A DNA stretch of 35,522 nucleotides from Puniceicoccales bacterium (lineage in GTDB: Bacteria; Verrucomicrobiota; Verrucomicrobiia; Opitutales; UBA9783). A program made the position numbers and the translations under genes. The notes below the pieces were generated by a model that was not told the DNA's origin, made no database searches, and was given only the letters and a program-made list of their open reading frames with translations. The stretch's first letter is position 1. Every line of letters starts with the position of its first letter. The stretch lies in assembly GCA_031278975.1 (NCBI GenBank), contig JAITJL010000009.1:32001-67522 (forward strand), read 5' to 3'. Positions 1-7,305 of this stretch are shown here, piece by piece.

Positions 1-41
1 TATTTACGGTTATTATTGTTCTTTTTGCAGTATTCATTGAA

Positions 42-62
42 CATCAAAAATAAAATTTGATG
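42..62 (+). other. Hairpin in the spacer upstream of 5S rRNA
   Basis: Seven-base arms CATCAAA (42-48) and TTTGATG (56-62) are separated by a seven-base A-rich loop, just 5' of the 5S gene. In rRNA operons such spacer stems commonly serve as processing sites; that role here is inference. The 23S gene is expected just upstream, but no recognisable 23S sequence lies inside the window. Confidence 0.4.
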
Positions 63-69
63 AACAATT

Positions 70-189
70 TGCCTGGTGATCATAAAGTAGTGGGAAACAC
101 ACGTATCCATTCCGAACACGCTCGTTAAGCCTTTACTTGCCAATGGTAGTGCTGTGTTATGCAGTGCGAGAGTAGGTTGTTGCCAGGCT
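70..189 (+). rRNA. rrf: 5S ribosomal RNA
   Basis: 5S rRNA of the large ribosomal subunit. The terminal helix is visible as GCCTGG (71-76) with CCAGGC (183-188). Inside are the conserved blocks CCATTCCGAACACG, AATGGTAGTGCTG and TGCGAGAGTAGG, in the order and spacing of bacterial 5S RNA, and the length of about 120 nt is standard. It is probably the last gene of an rRNA operon whose 23S gene lies to the left of the window. A run of six T directly follows the closing helix. The 190-469 stretch after it holds no gene I can support; an isolated AAGGAGG at about 325-331 precedes only a 22-codon TTG-started frame. Confidence 0.93.
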
Positions 190-194
190 TTTTT
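183..194 (+). terminator. T-run ending the rRNA operon
   Basis: The 3' arm of the 5S closing helix (CCAGGC) runs straight into TTTTTT (189-194), so the 5S terminal stem plus U-tract can act as an intrinsic terminator of the rRNA operon. Confidence 0.5.
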
Positions 195-469
195 ATGGAA
201 ATGTCTTTGCGTTTCCAATGTTTTGTCGTTAGAAATTTTCTTTAGCCGTTCGACATTAAATTGTTTTATAGGTAACAGAAGTGAGTTATTGATTAAGACA
301 AAGTGTATATTTACTTTCTTGGATAAGGAGGATAGCTTTAGTTTGATAATGAGACGTTTTATTTTTTATAAAATTGCCCATCCCTTGTTTGCTTTCTTTC
401 AATTTTCATAAAAAAGTCAGTGTTTTATTGTATCTCATGAGGGCAAAATACTTGTATCTTCTCATTGGA

Positions 470-2686
470 CTATTGATTTATTAAAGTTAACGTATGCGTC
501 TTACCCCAGAGCTTTTCGTCGTTGACCAAGACTAAATGTTGACGGGCGCGGGTGCAGGTTACGTACAATAGTCTTTCGAGTTCTCGTTTACGCTCCAATT
601 CTCTATTTTGGGCACAGGGAGAATGCGCATTCCAAACGACTCTTCGATTTGAAATATACGGATAATGTATGGGTTTGGGATAAATGGGACGATGTAAAAA
701 TGGAACGACGACGACGGGCCACTCTAGACCTTTTGCCTTGTGGCAAGAATAAGCTTGAATCGCATTTTCGTCGATAATCTGTGGGTAATCAAAGGGAGCA
801 TTTAAGTTTTCCTTCAAACGTTTTGCGAAATCAAACCAAGAAGCGCATTGCTCTGCGCACTCAAGTGCTGTTTGTTGAAAAAACAATTTTATGTAGTCAA
901 GTGTTTGCTCGTTTGGCTTGTCTAGATTTTCGGCGGTATTCCAATGCATGCTTTCTTGTACAAGTATACACGCACCCGCGTATAAATTTTTTTGAATTAC
1001 GGCGGTACGTAGCGTGTAAAGATGATGGAGTGCACTTGAAATTTCGTTTTTTCCGGAAATAGGTTCAAGAATTTGAATTTCTTTACCTTGTTTTGCAAAA
1101 CTCGTGATTGCTTGTTCCTCTATCTGAAGGCAAGCTCTTAAAAAGCCAACGATTTCGAAGCTATCTTCGGGATAGGCTATCATGTGAACGCATGTTGTAA
1201 GCCATACGTACAAAGCTTGTTCACGCCAAATTTGTTTAGACGAGTGAACTTGTATCGGTAATTGAGTTAAATTGAAGTGTTTTTTAATTTCTTGTAACCA
1301 GGCATTTCGCGGGCACAGTATGCAAATGCTACTTGGAAGTATTGATTGTTTGTCGATGAGAGATTTTAGGTAATGACTTAAATAAATGCACTCGTACTCG
1401 ATAATGTTATCGGAGGTTGTATTGGCAAGATCAAGTATTTCAAAAGCGCCGCTATTTTGCTTGTTGGCAACCTCTAATGGAACAAAGTCGACTTGCAGTG
1501 GATCTTTTTTTGCGCTTAGAATAGATGGGAAAGTTTTGTTAAGGTAGGTTACAACGGTAGCAGGGCAACGGAAGGTTTTATTAAAAACGAGCGGTTTTAA
1601 GAAATTTTCTTGAACAAGTTTTTTGTGAATCTGCAAATAGTTTTGAACGTTCGTTCTTGACCCATAAATGGATTGTTGTGGGTCTCCGACCATAGAAAAT
1701 TGATTTTTTGGATTGAGCTTTGATAGAGACAATATGAGTTGAAATTGTTGCGCATCGGTATCTTGCGCCTCATCTAAAAGTAAGTGAATTGGATGTGTTT
1801 TGAAGTAGTTTTGTACCTGAATATCGTTGAGTAAGATGCGAAATAATCGTATAAGATCTTCGTGCTTTAATTGCCCTTTTTGAATGCGAAAGTTGAAATA
1901 ATGTTGCGACAATTCGGCAACAAAATCAAATGCGTGTATACTGAGCCAATTTTCTAGCGGTTGAAATGTTTCGTTAAAGAGTGTTTTGAAGATTTCTCCT
2001 CCTTGGTCGCATTTGGGAATGGCCAAAAAATTATTGCTTTGATTTTTGTCTTCGTTCCACTGTTTCGCCATTGCCTGATAATTAGAAACCGTGGCTTGAT
2101 TACGCGCATTGGGGATGTAATTAAGAATTTTCTCAACGGATATTTTGGGATAAGGTAACGCTGGGCGTGGTGGCAGAGGCTCAAAATCAGAAAATTCGGC
2201 GGCCAAGTGGATGAGTTGTTCAATTTCAATATGCCTTAACACGTTGCATCCTACATCACATTTTAGGAAACTTGTTTCATTTAATTCTCTTAAAAAATCA
2301 AAGCCCAGTCTTTCGTCATTTTCGTTGATGGTCCAATAATCGGGTAATACGGTAAGTGTTTTAAATTTTTGTATATAATGAAGACACAATCCGTGAATTG
2401 TCCCAAAAAAACTTTGGTTGAATAGTGACTGAATGTGTTGAAAGTCATTTGAATTTTTAAGGGTTTCCAAAGTGCGACTTCTTAAAACTTCTGCAGCCTT
2501 TTTGGTATACGTAACAACGTGTAAATTTTTTAGAAAAATTGGTTTTTTTTGAGCGATGCATTGAATGCGTTCCACAATGGAACAAGTTTTCCCAACACCT
2601 GCAGGTGCTATAACAGAGAAATTTTGATCAATTTTTTGACAAAAATCAAAACGTGCCGCTTCGTCGAGAGATAGGCATGTTTGCAT
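470..2686 (-). CDS. UvrD/AddA-like superfamily 1 DNA helicase, no nuclease domain
   Basis: ATP-dependent 3'-5' DNA helicase of the UvrD/RecB superfamily, 738 residues, probably for recombination or double-strand-break repair. All the SF1 motifs are visible: Walker A APAGVGKT near residue 27, motif Ia TYTKKAA, motif II LLLDEAQD near 310, motif III GDPQQSIYGSR, motif IV TFRCP, motif V SCHKAKGLEWP and motif VI LLYVTCTRAR close to the C-terminus. RecB and AddA proteins of this style normally run past 1,000 residues because of a C-terminal PD-(D/E)XK nuclease. This one stops soon after motif VI, and no AddB partner is in the window. The ATG start lies about 40 nt downstream of tRNA-Arg, with no clear Shine-Dalgarno sequence. 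It may be a stand-alone UvrD-like helicase or a shortened AddA. Confidence 0.9.
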   Translation of the reverse strand: MQTCLSLDEAARFDFCQKIDQNFSVIAPAGVGKTCSIVERIQCIAQKKPIFLKNLHVVTYTKKAAEVLRSRTLETLKNSNDFQHIQSLFNQSFFGTIHGLCLHYIQKFKTLTVLPDYWTINENDERLGFDFLRELNETSFLKCDVGCNVLRHIEIEQLIHLAAEFSDFEPLPPRPALPYPKISVEKILNYIPNARNQATVSNYQAMAKQWNEDKNQSNNFLAIPKCDQGGEIFKTLFNETFQPLENWLSIHAFDFVAELSQHYFNFRIQKGQLKHEDLIRLFRILLNDIQVQNYFKTHPIHLLLDEAQDTDAQQFQLILSLSKLNPKNQFSMVGDPQQSIYGSRTNVQNYLQIHKKLVQENFLKPLVFNKTFRCPATVVTYLNKTFPSILSAKKDPLQVDFVPLEVANKQNSGAFEILDLANTTSDNIIEYECIYLSHYLKSLIDKQSILPSSICILCPRNAWLQEIKKHFNLTQLPIQVHSSKQIWREQALYVWLTTCVHMIAYPEDSFEIVGFLRACLQIEEQAITSFAKQGKEIQILEPISGKNEISSALHHLYTLRTAVIQKNLYAGACILVQESMHWNTAENLDKPNEQTLDYIKLFFQQTALECAEQCASWFDFAKRLKENLNAPFDYPQIIDENAIQAYSCHKAKGLEWPVVVVPFLHRPIYPKPIHYPYISNRRVVWNAHSPCAQNRELERKRELERLLYVTCTRARQHLVLVNDEKLWGKTHTLTLINQ

Positions 2687-2706
2687 GAATTAAAAGCAGC
2701 ATTTTA

Positions 2707-2823
2707 AAAAATTCCAATTCAAAGTGGCGCCCCCACCCAGACTCGAACTGGGATTAACGGTTTAGGAAACCGCGGTTCTGTCCCTTGAACTATGAGGACC
2801 TCCATGCTTACTTTGGAATTTTT
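2707..2823. repeat. Perfect 11-bp inverted repeat flanking tRNA-Arg
   Basis: AAAAATTCCAA at 2707-2717 is the exact reverse complement of TTGGAATTTTT at 2813-2823, and the tRNA sits between the arms. On the tRNA strand the distal arm ends in a T-run. The tRNA precursor could therefore form one long stem closed by its own flanks, which may serve 3'-end formation or processing (inference). Confidence 0.6.
2725..2799 (-). tRNA. tRNA-Arg (anticodon CCT)
   Basis: Reads the AGG arginine codon. The acceptor stem GTCCTCA pairs with TGGGGGC, with G as discriminator base and an encoded CCA (2725-2727). The anticodon loop TTCCTAA places CCT at 2764-2766 and the T-loop is TTCGAGT. The AddA-like helicase starts just downstream on the same strand and may be co-transcribed. 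An 11-bp inverted repeat brackets the gene. Confidence 0.93.
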
Positions 2824-3371
2824 GCGGTACATTAACAATACAATTTACGACAAAAATGTGCGTTCACTTTTTTGTTCTAACTATAGATTTTTGCCAAAAA
2901 CATGGGTATTTTAGGTAAAAAATGAACATTTTCTACAAGCATTCCTATCCAGTTTTGTAAAAAACTAGTAAATTGCAGTTATGGTTCTAACTATTCAAAT
3001 TCACCGAACGTTGTCAGTATCATATTCTTTGAAATCATCATTGATGTTGATGTTGTGAACCCATGGATGAGCCGCAATACTTTTTTAAGCTCTTTGATGC
3101 GGTGACTGAACACTCTTATCGTGCCCACAATACCAAAAGGCAATGTCATTCGAAAATTTTAAGGACTCGCACTTGTTACCCTCATACTGCAGACTTTGAC
3201 AATTTTCTTAAAAAAGCATGCCTAAGTATGTATTACGGTATTATGCTCTGTAAACAGCGTAAACATAGCACCCAATGGGGCAAAATATAAAGCATCTTTC
3301 TTTTGAACTTATAATAAAATCAAACCAAGCACCTTTAAAGCAAATGCCTCTTCTTTGAGCAAATTGTGTTA
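2824..3371. other. Intergenic region without a supported gene
   Basis: About 550 bases between tRNA-Arg and the ferredoxin stop codon. A 75-codon frame (3063-3290, plus) has no recognisable content or ribosome site and is not called. The 11-mer GTTCTAACTAT occurs twice in direct orientation (2874-2884 and 2984-2994), 110 bp apart, with T-rich flanks. Nothing else stands out. Confidence 0.4.
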
Positions 3372-3608
3372 TTATTTATCGCCGTCATTGCCAATAGCAT
3401 CTACGGGGCAACTTTCCAAAGCTTCCATGCAAAGGTCTTCTTCTTGCGCATTGGAAGGCTGTTTTTTTACGAATGAACACCCTTTATCATCCAAGCGGCC
3501 AAAGAAATTTGGGGCCATGTCTCGACAAAGATCACAGTCGATGCATTGGTCATCAACGTAAAATTTACCAGGTACATTTTCGGGTATTCTCTTATCTTTT
3601 ACTGCCAT
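3372..3608 (-). CDS. Small single-cluster [4Fe-4S] ferredoxin
   Basis: Small soluble electron carrier of 78 residues. CIDCDLC supplies three cluster cysteines and SCPVDAIG the fourth, with no second cluster motif, so it is a single-cluster ferredoxin of the Fer4_13 type. The opening MAVKDKRIPENVPGKFYVD and the CIDCDLCRDMAPNFF segment match the pattern I know from Opitutae ferredoxins (family knowledge). I chose the start at 3608 because the family begins there and AAAGG lies just upstream; an ATG further upstream at 3644 would add 12 residues that do not fit the family. It is a monocistronic minus-strand gene, and its redox partner cannot be told from the neighbours. Confidence 0.9.
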   Translation of the reverse strand: MAVKDKRIPENVPGKFYVDDQCIDCDLCRDMAPNFFGRLDDKGCSFVKKQPSNAQEEDLCMEALESCPVDAIGNDGDK

Positions 3609-3677
3609 GCCTTTAACATAACAAAAGCGCGATAGGTAAGTCAAAGAAAAAATATAAGATTGACGTAGGCAAGTCGT

Positions 3678-4349
3678 TCATTCTGCATGAATTTGATAAA
3701 TACCGGTTGGTAAATGTAGGAGAGCGGTTTCTTTGCGTATAATTGCCTGTAGAAGTTTGTCTTGTTGAGTAGGTAAAGGTTGGGTTTGCGGTAAGTAAGT
3801 GCATTTAAAATTTCTGATCCAAAGTAGGCTGTCGTATTGGAATGCGGTGCTTCCATTATTCTCAATAGGGAATGGCGTTGTGATGACTTTTTGATGTAGG
3901 GTAGCTTGATTTTTTAACCATGTAATTTTTATGGAAGAAATATTTCTTGTACATAATTTCGAAGGTATAACCGGTGAAGTGAACAACGTACTCGTGTTCC
4001 GAGTTTTGGAATAAAATGCAAATAAGCCTTCGGTGTTTGGCGTTAAGTAATTATTGTAATGGCTGATGTTGGTTAATTTTTGAAATACCGACATTTTTAG
4101 TTGTTTTGCGTATTGTGCATGCAAGACATGTGTATGTATTTTAATTGGCATCGAGTAATTCCAAGAAGTGCATGTGCACAGCGGCTTTTCATCGTTCCAA
4201 TCTATGTCTGTTTTGTTTGTTTGTACAAGTGTACAAGGTGCATCTACAACGGGAAATAAGAGTGTTGGAACATGTTTTAAAGGTAGAAACTTTTGAAACA
4301 TGCATACTAGGCAAATGAACCATAGCAGTGTGACACCGATGCGTAACAT
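3678..4349 (-). CDS. Membrane-anchored protein of unknown function in the exbBD operon
   Basis: I do not recognise this 223-residue protein. It opens with an uncleaved-looking membrane segment (about residues 3-22, RIGVTLLWFICLVCMFQKF), and the rest is polar with scattered cysteines, so it is probably anchored in the inner membrane and faces the periplasm. The start at 4349 follows the exbD stop by two bases; an upstream ATG at 4391 would overlap exbD by 40 bp. As the third gene after exbB and exbD it might take the place of TonB, or be a partner specific to this Ton/Tol-type motor. No proline-rich spacer or TonB C-terminal motif is visible, so TonB itself is not supported. Confidence 0.7.
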   Translation of the reverse strand: MLRIGVTLLWFICLVCMFQKFLPLKHVPTLLFPVVDAPCTLVQTNKTDIDWNDEKPLCTCTSWNYSMPIKIHTHVLHAQYAKQLKMSVFQKLTNISHYNNYLTPNTEGLFAFYSKTRNTSTLFTSPVIPSKLCTRNISSIKITWLKNQATLHQKVITTPFPIENNGSTAFQYDSLLWIRNFKCTYLPQTQPLPTQQDKLLQAIIRKETALLHLPTGIYQIHAE

Positions 4350-4351
4350 GT

Positions 4352-4786
4352 TTAGTCTTGAAAATTGACCGCTATTTGGATGCGTTGACAACCGTGTTGA
4401 TAGGCGTTGGAGACAATTTGCATCATGATTTCCAGAGGAGCCTTTACATCCACTTTAAAAAGTAATGCGGAAGACTTAAAGTGCTTTGTAAATAGCTGAG
4501 AAAACGTTTCTTGGGTATACAATTTTCGGTTAAAAAAAATTCTCCCTTCCGCATCGAGAGTCATTGTGGCGGCCGTAGGGTAAGTTTCCGTAAAAGCGAT
4601 ACTCTGCGATGTTTTTGGAAGATTTAAGCTTAAACTTGGCGGACATAACCAGTGCGAGCTAAGTAAAGTGATACCTAATGCAAGTGTGAGAAGGTTGACG
4701 AAAGGTACCCAATGGAGGGAAATTTTATTGGTTTCGGCCAATTCAAATTGCGGCAGCAATCCAAGTATTTCGAAAGAATTATGCAT
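4352..4786 (-). CDS. exbD: ExbD/TolR-family biopolymer transport protein
   Basis: Stator subunit of a proton-driven Ton/Tol-type inner-membrane motor, 144 residues. It has a short cytoplasmic N-terminus, one membrane segment near residues 25-45 (VPFVNLLTLALGITLLSS) and a periplasmic domain with the family pattern of LDAEGRIFFNRKLYT, then LLFKVDVKAPLEIMMQIVSNAYQHGCQRIQIAV. The proton-carrying aspartate that ExbD and TolR usually have at the start of the membrane segment appears to be asparagine here (FVNLL), which is worth checking. It overlaps exbB by 8 bp and is followed within 2 bp by the unknown third gene, so translation is probably coupled. Confidence 0.82.
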   Translation of the reverse strand: MHNSFEILGLLPQFELAETNKISLHWVPFVNLLTLALGITLLSSHWLCPPSLSLNLPKTSQSIAFTETYPTAATMTLDAEGRIFFNRKLYTQETFSQLFTKHFKSSALLFKVDVKAPLEIMMQIVSNAYQHGCQRIQIAVNFQD

Positions 4787-5411
4787 TTTCGTTGATTCTT
4801 TGTGTTTGTTCTAAAAAGAGCAGCAGCGTATGCACTGTCCATTCCATGTCGAATAGGATGGCTTTAAGTCGTCCCACGAGAAAGTGGTAGGCTGCGTAAG
4901 AAAATATAGAACACGTGAGCCCTAAGAAAGTCAAGGAAAGTGCCGAAACGATGTAGGGCGATAAACTTGTTACAGATGTATAAGCTTCCAGGGATCCTAA
5001 AGTCCAAAAACCTTTCAGAAGGGCAAAAACGGTACCTATGAGTCCTAGCAATGGAGACAGTTGTGCGATCACACGAATGGAATCGATATGTTTTCTTAAA
5101 ATAGGAAGTTCTAGAAGCGCTTGTTTTTTCAATTCTTCCGTTAAAATGGCCGTAGGTTCTTGCAAATACACGAGGGCGATTTTTACAATGTGTGCAACGG
5201 GTCCTGGAGTTTCTTCGCATAAAGTAATAGCTTCAAGTCGTCTGCCTTTATGGAGTAAATTTTGAATACCGTCTAAAAAAGGTTCAGGTTTTATGTGCCC
5301 TTTGTGCAGATAGATAAGGCGTTCGAAGAAAAATAGGCACGACAAGAACCCCATTAAAGCAAGCGGATACAAAAAGTAACCTGCTTGTTTAAATAATCCG
5401 ATCATGGTCAT
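4779..5411 (-). CDS. exbB: ExbB/TolQ/MotA-family proton channel protein
   Basis: Inner-membrane channel subunit that pairs with the downstream ExbD to convert the proton gradient into work on an outer-membrane or cell-envelope system. From the ATG at 5411 it is 210 residues with three membrane segments: YFLYPLALMGFLSCLFFFERL near the start, and two after the conserved block LSPLLGLIGTVFALLKGF, which is the MotA/ExbB signature. A TTG at 5477 would lengthen it by 22 residues, but the extension looks unlike the family, so the ATG is preferred. Gene order exbB-exbD-unknown, overlapping by 8 bp. The 296 bases upstream contain no gene that I can see. Confidence 0.86.
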   Translation of the reverse strand: MTMIGLFKQAGYFLYPLALMGFLSCLFFFERLIYLHKGHIKPEPFLDGIQNLLHKGRRLEAITLCEETPGPVAHIVKIALVYLQEPTAILTEELKKQALLELPILRKHIDSIRVIAQLSPLLGLIGTVFALLKGFWTLGSLEAYTSVTSLSPYIVSALSLTFLGLTCSIFSYAAYHFLVGRLKAILFDMEWTVHTLLLFLEQTQRINENA

Positions 5412-5707
5412 GTAAAGAGTTGTAATATGCTCATTGGCGAGAGAGAAGCTTTTTTGAATAAAAAATTTTTTGAGCAATTAAGTTTAAGAATGTTATGGGC
5501 TCATTTTCCAACAAAGGGAAGCTTACCCTTGTGAAAACAACTTTCCCCGTTTGTTGATTTGGACTATGAAATTGCGCGTTATAGGATAAAATTAGCATCA
5601 TCGCGTGATTGAAAAAGTGATGTGGCATGTAGAATCTTTAGTTCCACTGACGCGCAGAAAAGTGAACATTTCCACAAAACACAAGTATATTTTTGGATGG
5701 ATGATTG

Positions 5708-7156
5708 CTAATTAAATTGGCAAAGGCGCATGTCTCCCATCTTTAAGAATGCGTTATGGAATGAAAATGCATGATTGAGGTTATGTCTTATGTGTCCTGA
5801 TTGGCCTAACCGTAAATAATCTCTCAATAACGGTTTGTAGTCCGGGTGTGCACAATTTTCTACGATACAGGTTGCACGTTGTGTTGGCGATTTCCCTCGT
5901 AAGTCTGCAACCCCTTGTTCCGTGACGATGATTTGCACGTCGTGTTCCGTATGATCGATGTGTGAGCAAAAGGGAACAATGCCGGAAATGGTGCCATTTT
6001 TGCTTGTGGAAGGTAGGATAAAAATTGAGATGTATGCATTGCGTGTAAAATCTCCGGAACCGCCAATGCCATTCACGATGGAATTGCCGCATATGTGCGT
6101 ACTGTTCACATTTCCGAAGCAATCTACTTCCAACGCGGTATTTAAACTGAGCAAACCAATACGTCGAATAATTTCTGGATGGTTCGTGATCTCTTCGGGT
6201 CGCAAAACAAGTTTATTTTTATAAAAGTCCCACTGGTTGTAAATGTGTTGAACCCATGCATTGGTCACCGTTAAGGCGGCTGCACTCGCGAAATAAATCC
6301 TTTCTTTTTGAATCAATTCAATGACAGCATCTTGAGCTACTTCCGAATACATCGTAAACGGAGGGATTTTTGCCTGTTCTCCCATTGTTTTTAAAACGGC
6401 GTTGGCTATATTACCAACGCCCGATTGGACGGGGAGAAATGAAGACGGAATTCGGCCGCTTTCCATTTCTTGTACAAAAAATTCGGCCACAAGCTCTCCG
6501 ATGCGTTGATAAATGGGGTTTGATTCTTTAAAATCTAATACGTTATCAGGTTCGCAGGTGTGAACAACGCCGACGACTTTTTGTGGATCTATCTTAACAA
6601 CGTAAGTTCCTATGCGGTCATTCACGTTTTCCAAAGGAATTGTTTTACGATAGGGTGGATTGTGTAACGCATAGATGTCGTGCAGTCCTTGAATAAATGT
6701 TGGATGGTAGGTGTTGTGCTCTAAAATAATTTTTTCCGCATGTTGACAGAAAGTGGGTGTGGCACCTACGGATCCTGTCAGTAAAAGTTCGCCCTCTTGC
6801 GTATAATTTGCAACTTCAACAATGGCCCAATGAATAGGTCCCCAAAGTCTCTGATGGATGAATTGACATAGATGAGACAAATGTAAATCGATGTAGGCAA
6901 CATGATCTGCATTAATCAATGCTCGTAAATCTTTATTCGCTTGATAAGGAATTTTACATTCAATCGCGTTGGCGCGACTTAAAACACCGTCTATACTGTC
7001 GCCCGTAGAGGCTCCAGAAAGTAATTTTATGCGGAAATTTTCTCCAGATTTATGCAACGATGACGCACGTTCTCCCAGGGCTCTAGGCACAGCCTTAACG
7101 CACCCCGCAGGCGTAAAGCCACTGCACGCTACACATTGCCCATTTTGAATAAGCAT
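5708..7156 (-). CDS. Acetyl-CoA hydrolase/transferase family CoA-transferase
   Basis: Moves CoA between acyl groups such as succinyl-, acetyl- or propionyl-CoA; the closest relatives I recall are E. coli ScpC and acetate:succinate CoA-transferases. Family motifs in order: SGFTPAG near the start, GTYVVKIDPQKVVGVV around 185, SGVGNIANAV around 246, MYSEV with Glu272 as the probable catalytic glutamate, NGIGGSGDFTRNAY, and HTEHDVQIIVTEQGVADLRG. At 482 residues the length is near normal. The first ATG (7156) appears to cut off the N-terminus: the same frame continues upstream for at least 13 family-like codons (RFSDLTASEAA) with no ATG, GTG or TTG start. The true start may be ATC (7198) or another rare codon, or the start may have been separated by a frameshift. 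Divergent from the SurA-like gene. Confidence 0.9.
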   Translation of the reverse strand: MLIQNGQCVACSGFTPAGCVKAVPRALGERASSLHKSGENFRIKLLSGASTGDSIDGVLSRANAIECKIPYQANKDLRALINADHVAYIDLHLSHLCQFIHQRLWGPIHWAIVEVANYTQEGELLLTGSVGATPTFCQHAEKIILEHNTYHPTFIQGLHDIYALHNPPYRKTIPLENVNDRIGTYVVKIDPQKVVGVVHTCEPDNVLDFKESNPIYQRIGELVAEFFVQEMESGRIPSSFLPVQSGVGNIANAVLKTMGEQAKIPPFTMYSEVAQDAVIELIQKERIYFASAAALTVTNAWVQHIYNQWDFYKNKLVLRPEEITNHPEIIRRIGLLSLNTALEVDCFGNVNSTHICGNSIVNGIGGSGDFTRNAYISIFILPSTSKNGTISGIVPFCSHIDHTEHDVQIIVTEQGVADLRGKSPTQRATCIVENCAHPDYKPLLRDYLRLGQSGHIRHNLNHAFSFHNAFLKMGDMRLCQFN

Positions 7157-7284
7157 GGCCGCTTCACTGGCTGTTAAATCTGAGAAACGCTTGTTGATGT
7201 CATGATGTCTTAGAACAATTATATGGCTTGTTCAACATTTTTTTACGTACATTTACGACAAATAAGATTGAAAATTATTCAAGA

Positions 7285-7305
7285 ATGCCTTCTTGATGAA
7301 GGCAT
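7285..7305 (+). promoter_or_regulatory. Hairpin covering the ribosome site and start codon of the SurA-like gene
   Basis: ATGCCTTC (7285-7292) and GAAGGCAT (7298-7305) are perfect 8-bp complements around a 5-nt loop. The 3' arm contains the Shine-Dalgarno bases GAAGG (7298-7302) and the first two bases of the chosen start codon (7304-7306). In RNA this stem would block initiation until it opens. A thermometer-like or unfolding-dependent control is inference. Confidence 0.5.

Noticed and set aside
154..411. 85-codon frame beginning inside 5S rRNA
   Set aside because: It overlaps the rRNA and its T-run, with no protein-like composition. The AAGGAGG at 325-331 is poorly spaced from any start.
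3063..3290. 75-codon frame in the gap before the ferredoxin
   Set aside because: No ribosome site, family pattern or membrane segment; composition looks like translated intergenic DNA.
5478..5707. 65-codon minus-strand frame between exbB and the CoA-transferase
   Set aside because: No recognisable content, and it runs into exbB in another frame.
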